A DNA stretch of 64,000 bases, from positions 5,308,212-5,372,211 of the forward strand of contig NC_060911.1 of NCBI RefSeq assembly GCF_014805685.1. The letters are read 5' to 3'. How positions within the stretch are numbered: position 1 is the first letter of the stretch; each line of letters opens with the position of its first letter. Under the pieces are notes generated by a model. That model searched no databases. It saw only the letters and a list, made by a program, of their open reading frames with translations, and was not told the DNA's origin. The DNA comes from Silurus meridionalis. Its lineage: Eukaryota > Chordata > Actinopteri > Siluriformes > Siluridae. A program made the position numbers and the translations under genes. Shown piece by piece: positions 32,837 through 45,500 of the stretch.

Positions 32837-35800
32837 TTACCAAAATGTTCTATTGGCCTTAATGTTTTTAAGATATCTTCGATATCTTCACCTTTTGAAC
32901 TGTTTCATTGATTAATAATGTTACAGATTTTATCTTTATTAACCTGGAGAAATATAAAAACATGAATTTCTTACATCATGTGATTAAAAAAAATTGAATT
33001 CAAATCACGGTAAGTTCTTCTACTGAGTTGACAAAAAAGGTATTTTTCAAAGCATCAGTACTAAACCTTTCCATTTATATTCAGATTTGTTGCTGTTACT
33101 TTGACTACATTTCTGGTTAATTTATTCATATGCTTCCAAATAAGTGGAGTCAGCAAATAGCTGCATTAAATCAGATGACTTTGCTTTTCTAAGTTCACTA
33201 ATCACTTTGTTTCTTAAACCTTTTAAAATTGATATATCTGAATGAAGATTATTATTTATTCAAGGAAAAAAAAGTTTCTCCTGTTACTTTTAAAAAAACA
33301 TGTAAACTTCTGGTTTGTATTTGAAAGTGGGTCCATGATAAAATAAAATAAAAACACTCATTTAGATTATCAATTTAAAATGTAACATTACATAAACAAA
33401 CATTTTCTGCTTAGGAATTCCATACCCTGCTTCTGTTGACCATACCCTGAACTACCCTTTTTGTGGCATGTGTTAACTTTGCTCGTACACACACAGTGGT
33501 TCTTGTATTTCTGTTTGAGGCTTATCTTTTGCAGGCTCAGCATAACCTTGTGGAGTTGTCTCTCCTAACTTTCTCTTCTGTTCTCACACGCTCACACACA
33601 CACACACACACACACCTGGCAGCCCACCCCATTTTATTCTCCGTCTCTTTGGAAGTATATCTTCATGTGTGAGACAATAAACTTTGGAACTTCTCTCTGA
33701 AAGCCGACTCGTGTGTTTCATTGAGACTTCCCCGTATACGTAGAAGAGCAGGGATCGAGCGGAAAGGCTGAATTCAAGGGTATCCTGTCCGGGCGACAGA
33801 AGGCAATCCTGCCCAAGTGGCAGAGGATAAAACACTTTCTTACAAAATCGTTGTTTTATAAATTTTCTGAAAGTCAGTGTCGACCTATGATCAGCCAAAC
33901 TTGTTAACAAAATTATCAATAACTGGCTCTGGTTTATTCGTAAAAATGAAATCCATCGGTATATTACTATTTTGTGTAATTCTGTAGGGCTCGTCATCAT
34001 TGATGCAACATATTTAGATGCAATTTAAAAAAAAGGTTTTTCTTACTATTATCCAACCAATTTCTATTAAAATCTCCCAATTGATTTGTTTAATGCATCA
34101 ATTAAACAATTTAAGCAGTTTATGGAAATCATGGAAAAACGAGGCAATATGAGAAGGGCGGGTTGGGGGTAATAAGACTATAATATCATGACCAATGGGC
34201 CAAACCAAAAAAACATTCCAGGAATCCAATATACAGTATGGGAAGAGACTCATTACATTTGTTTTACTCATGAATCCACCCGTTTTCTGGCTTTTATTGA
34301 TTTCCAGATTCAGTTACAATTTTAGCCACTAGAGGTCATATGTTGTATTGTAATGTGATTGCATTTACACTACACAGACATAACCATCTACTATTTGGGG
34401 GAAAGGTTCCTCCCGATTTGTGGACGTTTGTGCCTTTAAAATCAATTGTTTTCACTCCTACCCATATAAAAATAAATAAATAAATAAATAAAAATATCTT
34501 CATGGAGCTGACTTTGTGCACAGGGGTATCATCATGCTTGAACAGGTTTGTGTCTCCTAGTTCAAGTGAAGGCAAAATATAATGCTCCCACAATCCTGTA
34601 CAATTGCCGCCTTCAGCTTTGTGGTAACAGTTTGGGGAAGTACCACATACGGCTGGGAAAGGACAGGTGTCCCAATACTTTTGGAAATAAAGTGTATATT
34701 CCTGAAGACATTTCTTTTTTCATTTCCTCAGCTCGGGGTCCGAAAGTGCATGTAAGCAAGAGGTTATGTAATCTGCACTGTGTTTATCAATACAAAAAAA
34801 AAAAAATTAATTATAAATAAATTATTTATATATAAACAATCACAGCACTGAAGCCAGTGATTAGACCAATATACACCCTTGTATGTGTGTATTATTATGC
34901 AAATATGATTTATCCAGCCACTTTGACCTCATAGTAGGTATGAACCTCAGCGAACGATTTTCTCGCACTTTGATAACGGCGAGCGTTTTAGAGCCGGCTG
35001 TGAAAAGAACATTCGGAAAGCAATGTGTCGAAACTGTAGCTTAATCTCTAATTATTTTTGTTTGATAGGTCTTTATTCAGAGTCGGATTTCAGAATAATA
35101 TATTGTCGAGATGAAGGGCGTTCGGAATCTCACGCATCAAACCAGCGTGATGTCGCTTCTCTAACGCACCTGAAAAGAGTAGTAAACGCTTGTAATGATC
35201 TATAATCCCGCTATTCACTGTCCCTTGTTACTCGCACTGTAGTTACCCGGTTGTTTATTTCAGAATGTGTGAAATGAAGCACTGACCTGTGTGTATGCCA
35301 TGGCAGTCAAGCAGCTGATTGCAAGCTTTGTCCTCCTCGGCAGCTGCATGCGTCTGGAGAAGAGGAAGAGGCCGCTGATGGCTGCTAACGCGCTAATTCC
35401 CTGCCGAAAGATAAACGATTTTTTTGGGACTAAACAGGAGGAAAACCAGGCTACAGCGAGACAATTAGGATTTGGACTTAAGTGGGACATTGTGCATAGT
35501 TTGAGATCTTTCTCTGGCGCGTTATGCCGTGTTTATATTCCTAAATAATAAAAATCAAGATGTTTGAAATGGAAATAAATGCAACTGGTTAAAAAAAACA
35601 AAGATACAGACAAGTGGATGGATGGATGATCACTGAACACTGAAAATAGTGGAACAGCATAAAAATAGCTGTACGAGTGAATAAATGAGAGTCCAGATAT
35701 GAGTCAATGAGCAAATAAGTGTTAAATGTCCCCAAATAGTGATAACCAGGTAAACATTGTGATTACTGTCGATACAAATGACCTCCTACATCTTCCACTG

Positions 35801-38800
35801 AAGGAGCATCAGTGGAGTGGGTCATGGAGGGGATGCAGTTTATTGTCCAGAATGGCTGTGAGCTTATTGATTATCCAGTGAGCATATCAGCCTCCTTCAT
35901 CAGTTTGTTTAAAAGAACCTGCTTACAAGTTTTACTGGCTTTTCTTCACCTTATTTTGAGGGATAACACACTGTTAGATTTGTGCATTTATTTCACAGAG
36001 TTCTCTTCACTTTAGTCTCACAAAAAACATTACCTTTTATTTACTGGTTGTTGATTTGTGAATGGAGCAGTCATGTGCACTCACCAGTATGCGGTGGTCA
36101 AACTGGACAGTGGTGGGGTTCTCGAAAACGTTCTTGATTGTAGGAGAGAACGCCAGAAGATCGTCTGGGATCCAATATTCACCCATTTTTGGGAAAGAGT
36201 TGTAGACTAAACCAGCGTCGAGACCGGCGACAAAGGCTCCTGAAAAGAAAACATCACACTCATCCTCCTACTTATCCTTCTAATCCTCTTAGTCGCCCTC
36301 ATACCCCTTTACTCTGCCTTATCCCCTTTACTCACCCTCATCCCCCCCTACTCGCCCTCATACCCCTCTACTCACAATCATTCTCCTCCCTTAATCAGCC
36401 TCATCCCTCTACCTATCCTTCTACTCCTCTTACTCGCCTCACCCCCCTACTCACCCTCATCCACCTTACTCGTTCTCATCCCCTTTACTCGCCCACATCC
36501 CCTTTACTCGCCCTCATACCCCTCTACTCGCCCTCATACCCCCACTGCCTCATCCCCTCTACTCGCCTCATCCTCCTCTCCTTACTCGCCTCGCCCCTTA
36601 CTCGCTCTCATCCTCCTTACTCACCCTCCTCCCCTTACTCGCCTCGCCCCTTACTCGCCCTCATCCTGCTATCTAGCCTTCTACTCCTCTTACTCGCCTC
36701 ACCCCACTACTCGCCTCATCCACCTTACCGCCCTCATAACACTCTACTCGCCTCCACCTCATCCTTTTACTCGCCTCCCGTGCCCTTACTCGCCTCGCCC
36801 CTTACTCGCTCTCATCCTCCTTACTCACCCTCCTCCCCTTACTCGCCTCGCCCCTTACTCGCTCTCATCCTCCTTACTCACCCTCCTCCCCTTACTCGCC
36901 TCGCCCCTTACTCGCCTCGCCCCTTACTCGCTCTCATCCTCCTTACTCACCCTCCTCCCCTTACTCGCCTCGCCCCTTACTCGCCTCGCCCCTTACTCGC
37001 TCTCATCCTCCTTACTCACCCTCCTCCCCTTACTCGCCCTTATACCCCTACTTATCCTTCTACTCCTCTTACTCGCCTCACCCCACTACTCGCCTCATCC
37101 ACCTTACCCGCCTCATAACACTCTATTCGCCTCCACCTCATCCTTTTACTCGCCTCCCGTGCCCTTACTCGCCTTATACCCCTCTACTGCCCTCATACCC
37201 CTCTACCGCCTCGCCCCTTACTCGCTCTTATCCTCCTTACTCACCCTCACCCTCCTCCCCTTACTCGCCCTTGCCCCTTACTCGCCATCATCCCCTCACG
37301 CCCTCATCCTGCTATCTAGCCTTCTACTCCTCTTACTCGCCCTCACCCCACTACTAGCCCTCATCCACCTTACCGCCCTCATAACACTCTACTCGCCTCC
37401 ACCTCATCCTTTTACTCGCTCCCGTGCCCTTACTCGCCCTTATACCCCTACTTATCCTTCTACTCCTCTTAGTCGCCCTCATACCCCTTACTCACCCTCA
37501 TACCCCTTGCTCTGCCTTATCCCCTTACTCGCCCTCATTCCCTCTATTTGCCCTCATACCCCTCTACTCGCCTCATCCCCTTACTCGCCTCGCCACCTTA
37601 CTCACCCTCCTACCTATCCTTCTACTTCACTTACTCGGTCTCACCGACCTACTCACCCTCATACCCCTTACTCGCCCTTATCCCTCTGACTCGCCTCATA
37701 CCCCTTACTCACCCTTATCATCCTCCTCCTTCCTCGCCCTTATACCCCTCTACTGCCTCATACCCCTCTACTCATCCTCCTCCTCCTCTTACTCGCCTCA
37801 TACCCCTTACTCTGCCTCATCCTCTACTCACCCTCCTCCCCTTACTCGCCTCGCCCCTTACTCACCCTCCTCCTCCTCTTACTCGCCCTTATACCCCGCC
37901 CTCATCCCCTTACTCGCCCTTATACCCCTTACTTGCCCTCATACCCCTTACTGCCTCATCCTCCTACCTATCCATTTACTCCTCTAACTCGCCATCACCC
38001 CCTTACTCGCCTCATCCCCTTACCTGCCCTCATCCTCCTACCTATCCTTCTACTCCTCTTACTGCCTCATCCCCTTACTCGCCCTTATACCCCCACTTAT
38101 CCTTCTACTCCTCTTACTGCCCCTCATACCCCTCTACTCGCCTCATCCCCTTTCCTGCACTTATCCCTCTTACCGGCCCTCATCCTCCTCCCCTTACTCG
38201 CCTCATCCTTCTACCTATCCTTCTACCTCTTACTCGCCTTCATCCCCTCTACTGCCCTCATCCCCTCTATTCGCCCTCATCCTCCTCCCCTTACTCAGCC
38301 TCGCCCCTTACTCACCCACATCCTTCTACCTATCCTTCTACTCCCCTTACTCGCCTCATACCCCTCTACTGCCCTCATCCTCCTCCCCTTACTTGCCCTC
38401 GCCCCTTACTCGCCCTCATCCCTCTACTCACCCTCCTCCTCCTCCTCCTCCTCCTCTTACTCGCCTCACCCCCTTACTCGCCCTCATCCTCCTACCTATC
38501 CTTCTACTCCTCTTACTTGCCCTCACCCCTAATCGACCTCATCCTCCTAACTATCCTTCTACTCCTCTTACTCACCCTCATACCCCTTACCCACCCTCAT
38601 CCCCTTACCCACCCTCATCCCCTTACTCGCCTTATCCACCTTACTCGCTCATCCCCTTTACACGCCCCCATCCCTTTTATCCGCCTCATACCCCTCTACT
38701 CGCCCTCATCCTCCTCCCTTACTCGCTCTCATCCCCTTACTCACCCTCATCCTCCTCCCCTTACTCGCCTCGCCCCTTACTCGCCTCAACCCCTTACTCA

Positions 38801-41800
38801 CCCTCATACTCCTACCTAGCCTTCTACTCCTCTTACTTGCCCTCACCCCCTTACCCGCCCTCATAACACTCTACTCGCCTCACCCCCACTCGCCCTCATC
38901 CTCCTCCTCTTACTTGCCCTCGCCCCTTACTGCCTCATACCTCTACTTATCCTTCTACTCCTCTTAGTCGCCTCATACCCCTTACTCCCCTCATCCCCTT
39001 ACTCTGCCTCATACCCCTCTATCCGCCTCATCCTCCTCCTCTTACTCACCCTTGCACCCTTACTTGCCCTAATCCCCTTACTCGCCTCATCCTTCTACCT
39101 ATCTTTCTACTCCTCTTACTCGCCTCACCCCCTACTGCCCTTATCCACCTTACTCGCCTTCATACCCCTCTACTGCCCTCATCCTCCTCTTTCTTTACTC
39201 GCCTCATCCTCCTCCCTTACTCACCCTCATCCTCCTACCTATCCTTCTACTCCTCTTACTCACCCTCATCCCCTTACCGCCCTCATCCCCTTACCTGCCC
39301 TCATCCTCCTACCTATCCTTCTACTCCTCTTACTCGCCATCACCCCCCTTACTCGCCCTCATCCTCCCACCTATCCTTCTACTCCTCTTACTCGCCCTCA
39401 TCCCCTTACTCACCTCATCCTCCTACATATCCTTCTACTCCTCTTACTCGCCCTCATCCCACTTACTCGCCTCATACCCTCTACTCGCCTCATCCTCCTA
39501 CCTATCCTTCTACTCCTCTTACTCGCCTCACCCCTTACTCGCCTCAAACCCCTTACTCGCCTCACCCCTCTACTTGGCCTCACCCCCTACTCGCCCTCAT
39601 AACCCTCTACTGCCTCATCCTCCTACTCCCTTACTCGCCCTCATCCCCTTACTGCCCTCATCCCCTTACCTGCCCTCATCCTCCTACTCCTCTTACTGCC
39701 CTCATCCTCCCTTACTCGCCTCACCCCTTACTCACTTTCATTCCGTCTACTTGCCCTCATCCTCCTCCCTTACTCGCCTCACCCCCTTACCGCCTCATAC
39801 CCCCACTTATCCTTCTACCTCTTACTCGCCTCATCCCCTTACTCACCTCATCCTCCTACATATCCTTCTACTCCTCTTACTCACCCTCATCCCCTTTACA
39901 CGCCCCCATCCCTCTCTATTCACCCTCATCCTCCTCCTTCCTCGCCCCCTTACTCGCCTCAAACCCCTTACTCGCCTCACCCCTCTACTTGGCCTCACCC
40001 CCTACTCGCCCTCATAACCCTCTACTGCCTCATCCTCCTACTCCTCTTACTCGCCCTCATTCCCTTTACTCACCCTCATCCCCTTACTCGCCCTTATACC
40101 CCTCTACTTGCCCTCATCCTCCTCTTTCTTTACTCGCCTCACCCCTTACTCACTTTCATTCCGTCTACTTGCCCTCATCCTCCTCCCTTCCTCGCCCTTA
40201 TACCCCTCTACTCGCCTCATACCCCCACTTATCCTTCTACTCCTCTTACTCGCCCTCATCCCCCTTACTCGCCCTCATACCTCTACTTATCCTTCTACTC
40301 CTCTTAGTCGCACTCATTCCTTTACTCACCCTCATCCCCATTACTCGCCCTCATACCCCTCTACTTGCCCTCATCCTCCTCTTCTTACTCACCCTCACCC
40401 CTTACTCACCTCATCCCCTTACTGCCCTCATCCTCCCCTTCCTCGCCCCCTTACTCGCCCTCATCCCCTTACTCGCCCTCATCCCCTTACTCGCCTCATC
40501 CTCCTCCCTTCCTCGCCCCCTTACTCGCCCTCATCCTCTACTTATCCTTCTACTCCTCTTACTCGCTATCACCCCTTACTCGCCCTCATCCCCTTTCCTG
40601 CCCTCATCCTCCTACCTATCCTTCTACTCCTCTTACTGCCCTCATCCCCTTTACTCACCCTCATCCCCTTACTCGCCCTTATACCCCTCTACTTGCCCTC
40701 ATCCTCCTCTTTTTACTCGCCTCACCCCTTACTCACTTTCATTCCGTCTACTTGCCCTCATCCTCCCCTTCCTCGCCCCCTTACTGCCCTTATACCCCAT
40801 TTATCCTTCTACTCCTCTTAATCGCCTCATACCCCTTACTCTGCCTCATCCCCTCTACTCGCCCTCATCCCCTTTACTCGCCTCGTCCCTCTACTCGCCT
40901 CGTCCTCCTACCCATCCTTCTACTCCTCTTACTCGCCTCATTCCCTTTACTCACCCTCATCCCCTTACTTGCCCTTATACCCCTCTACTTGCCCTCATCC
41001 TCTTTTTAACTCGCCTCATCCTCTTTTTAACTCGCCCTCATCCCCCTCTACTCAGCCTCGCCCTTATACCCCTACTTATCCTTCTACTCCTCTTAGTCGC
41101 CTCATAACCCTTACTCTGCCTCATCCCCTTTACTCACCCTCATCCCCCTACTCCTCTTACTCGCCTCATACCCCTCTACTCACCCTCATCCTTCTACCTA
41201 TCCTTCTACTCCTCTTACTCGCCTCACCCTCCTACTGACCTCATCCTCCTACCTATCCTTCCACTCCTCTTATTCACCCTCATCCCCCTTACCCGCCTCA
41301 TCCCCCTTACCGCCTTCATCCCCCTTACCGCCTTCATCCCCTTACTGCCTTCATCCCCTCTACTCGCCATCATCCCCTCTACTCGCCCCTCTACTGCCCT
41401 CATCCCCTCTACTCGCCTCATCCTCCTCTTCTTACTCACCCTCATCCTTCTACTCCTCTTACTCGGCCTCTCCCCTACTCACCCTTGTACCCCTTACTTG
41501 CCCTCATACCCCTCTACTCGCACTCATACCCCTCTTACTGGCCCTCATCCCCCTTAATCACCCTCATCCACCTTACTCACCCTCATCCTCCTACCTATTC
41601 TTCTACTCCTCTTACTCGCCCTTAAACCCCTTACTCGCCCTCATACCCCTTAGCTTAGCTTGCTATTCGAACAACTGTTTCACCTGTTTTAAGTGCTCAT
41701 TTTGACCCAAAGGTGATGGTCCTAACCTGAGAGAGCTGTAAGGAAGACCAGAGCCCCTGTGCCTTTGGCGAACCTCCTGAGCTGCACAATTCGTCTGGTG

Positions 41801-41878
41801 TCAGGAAGCTGTGTAAAAGAAATATTTTGTAATTAAAGGGTGTTTGGGCTTCATGTAGAACCTTGTAGGGGTGTGTGT

Positions 41879-41914
<36 letters not shown>

Positions 41915-42499
41915 CCTGTTCACAGGAAGCATTAGTGTGAGTCCTGTCCAGAGACTGCCGCAGTACAAAAGAAGAGCTGAACCCAGATGAGACGCCAGTC
42001 TGTACTGACTGACACGGGGAACGTCATACGAGTCTGGTTTCTCCTCCAGTCCACTTTTCACCATGTACCAACCCAGCAGACCCTATGAGCAAACAGAAAT
42101 ACACATTAAACCCACAAAGCAGTATGACATATTCAAGGGGTAATAGTCAATATATTGATACAAACACGGCTGGACACACCATGCTCGTGTGTACCAACAT
42201 CTGAGACCATGTAATGCTATGCAGAGTATAATAGTAGTAGTATACCCTGAGAGCATTTCACAATTATATGAATTATAAAATAAATAAATATAATGTCAAT
42301 AATATAAAGTACAAGGGCAGTGTCTACCAGACCTGAGATCCCCTACAATAATCTGTCTCATGAATCCCCTGAAAAATCCCTACAATTCCACATATTGAGG
42401 GAGTGAATGAATGACGGATAAAAGGAATGACATGAAAAGACATGTTAGTTTGCTAAAATAAGTAGAACAATTAGGTAGATCATATCTTTAAAAAATGTA

Positions 42500-42539
<40 letters not shown>

Positions 42540-45500
42540 GTATTACCCAAATGTGGTCTAACGAATGTACAATAATGAATTAAATATTCTAATTTTTATA
42601 TTTTATTTAATCAATTTAATTTGTGCCAATTTAATTGATAACACAATTTAAATCAATATAATAATATGTATTGCATTGACATGATTTTTTGTATTTTATT
42701 TTTTATAAGACATAATAAAATATAAGAAGTGTATATTTTATTTAAACAGGCATTTTATTTTTACTTGTCTCAAAAATGTAAAATGCTAAGATTCACAAAT
42801 GTAAAAATAAACTGTGTTAATAAAAAAACTTTTATTTTTGCATTTATTCCTCCTACATGTACAGAAATGTGACCTAAAAACGCGAGAAACGCACTGAACC
42901 ATTAATTTTGTGTACCATTACAACTTATATATATACGTAAATTGCTGAAGCTGTAACAGTTTTGCTTGCTAGCCTTCAGTATATTAATAAAACAATAACA
43001 AAATGTGTAGTTCAATTATGAAACTCTACTCAGGTGGCAACTTGTCCACGTCAGTGATGTGGCCTATTCTTTTTTCTCCATCCATGTAACTCGTCATATA
43101 CAGGAATAATCTTAACATCTGTATATTAAAACATGCTTGAGAAAGCTGTCTTTAGCCTTAAGCACAGCAGCAGCATTCGACACCAAACCCTATCTACAAT
43201 CCATAATCATTACATAAACTCAATGTCTTTCATATATTGTTTTTTAAAAGTATGGTTTATTCACTGACAGGTATATACAATATAATCGGGCAATGGAGCT
43301 ACCTTGGGGTAACCATGGTTACAAAGTTCCTGCAAATTCCTGAGACTCATAAAACACAACAGATTTTTATCCGTTTTGGTTTTGGGCTAGAAAGTTTTCT
43401 TTCAGCATTTTGTTAAACTAAGGGCAGAAATCTAAGGACACTTAACTCTGACCCATACGAGGGCTAAAATGGATAAAAACCTGCCTCGGAAGGGAGTTCA
43501 CAAGATTCTTTGCAGATTGTTCAGATTTCTAATGAAAAAGTAACTACAGTGGAACCCGGTTATCTCGCCCTCGGTTATCTCGACAACCCTATTAAGTCGA
43601 CATTTTTGAAGTGGAACCGCCAAATTCTCGCTTTTTCTAAGCATTTTTTATCGGTTATGTCGACTTTTTTTATGTCGCCGAACCCTAATATCTCGAGCAC
43701 AAGGGGGGAAAAATTAGAAATTTTAACGTCAGTTATGTCGATCGGCGCTGTGCAGCCGCAGAAGAACTTCATGAGTGGCGGAAAAATCAAACCTTACAGA
43801 TACTACAGGTGTTTGTATTGTATACTGGTGAATCTCTGCTGTTAGTAAGTGCACATATGCATTTTTTTTGTTAAATGTTATGCGATGAACGGGAGCGCGG
43901 CGCTCCCGGCTTCAACTCCTTACGGCGCGCGTTGCTCCTTACCGAGAGAGCCGTGCTCCTTACCGGCGCGGGCGAGCAGGGTAAGGAGCGCGGCTCTCGG
44001 TAAGGAGCACGGCTCTCGGTAAGGAGCACGGCTCTCGGTAAGGAGCACGGCTCTCGGTAAGGAGTTGAAGCCGGGAGCTTCAGAGAAAGCGGCCGAGAAA
44101 GCACCTGCCACGCCCCCTTCGGCCATTCACGTTTGAGACTTTTCTGTCCCTCGTTTTTGGTTTCGGGTTCGGTTTTGGATCTTCCGGGGGTTTTTTTCCG
44201 GCTTCGCGCCGTGCCGCCGGTCCGCGATGCCGAGGTAAGTTTTTTCGGACACTTTGCTTTGTGTGTTTGTGCGGATTACTTCAGCCTGATGGTCATAAGT
44301 TTTCAGAAACTTAGTTACTGTTTTTTTTCTTTTTTTCCACATGTGGACTAAATGTGAGACGGCACGGTGCAGCCGCTGGTTTTTTTTTTTTTGAGCGATC
44401 TGTGTGTTTATAATGTTGGAGAATATAATAAAGGTTTGTATGGAGAATGGACGGTGGTTTGTATTGTATACTGGTAAATCTCTGCTGTTAGTAGGTGCAC
44501 TTATGCCTTTTGTTGTTAACAAACGTATGTACATTTTTATAGCATGCCTTCATCAAACAAATCGCAGCAACGCTGTTGTGTAAAAAAAACCCTTCAAAAA
44601 CACGTGCATGCACATTCTCATTTATTAACGCACATCATGTACATAAAGAAATTTCAAGCACGTTAATATACTGCCACCATTTTGTTTTCGTTTATCTCGA
44701 TCATCGGTTACTTCGATGCTTTTTGGCGACCCCCTACGACATCGACATAACCGGGTTCCACTGTATTTTCCCTTGCCAAATATGTTCTTACATTTACAGC
44801 ATTTGCCAGATGCCCTTATCTAGAGCGACTTACAATTCATACAACTGAGCAGCTAATGGTTAAGGGCCCAGCAGTGTCAGCCTACTAGTGCTGGGATTTC
44901 AACTCATTATGTTCTGATCAGAAGTCCAACATCTTGACCACTGAGCTACCACCTCCCCCAAATGGTCTTCGCTAGTTGGAGATTTTTTTCCTGATTTTGT
45001 GATCCAGTTCATCAGGATTTAAGTGCAGTGACTGAACAGGCCTTTCTGAATAACACTTACAGAGTTTGGGCTTCGGGGTTATAGTTTGTTTTTTGTGTTT
45101 TTGGTTCCAATTATCTGCAGTCCAGTCGGAACTGCATGGCATCTCGGAGTTTTTCGTTGCCACCATCAACACTAGCTTGCTCATTAGGGACAGAAATATA
45201 GGCACTAAACTTACAGTCACTATAACATACAAGCTGCTATACAAGCTGCACACTGGCTACTCTAAAATAAATCCATGATTCATTTCTATAATATTGTTCC
45301 TTGAGAGGAAAATACTAAAATGGTGATGAAATTTGAGGGGTGCACTCACTTGTGTGAGAGTCTGCATATATTAAACTTGATCTGAAATTTTGAAAATTAA
45401 CCTTTTTTTTTTTACAACAATACCTGGAAGACGACGAAGCCGCACAAGCCCAAAACTTTAGCCTTCATTGACCGGTTGAAGTAGCCTTTCTTCCAGAAAT

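Noticed and set aside
35023..35205. 60-codon + strand open frame downstream of cox15 exon 8
   Set aside because: No similarity to a known family, no splice context, and it lies antisense within cox15 intron 8.
36189..41238. Long + strand open frames (up to 423 codons) rich in Pro, Leu, Ser and Tyr across 36-41 kb
   Set aside because: They are translations of the C/T-rich minisatellite, which contains few stop trinucleotides; several frames are open at once and the region is a cox15 intron.
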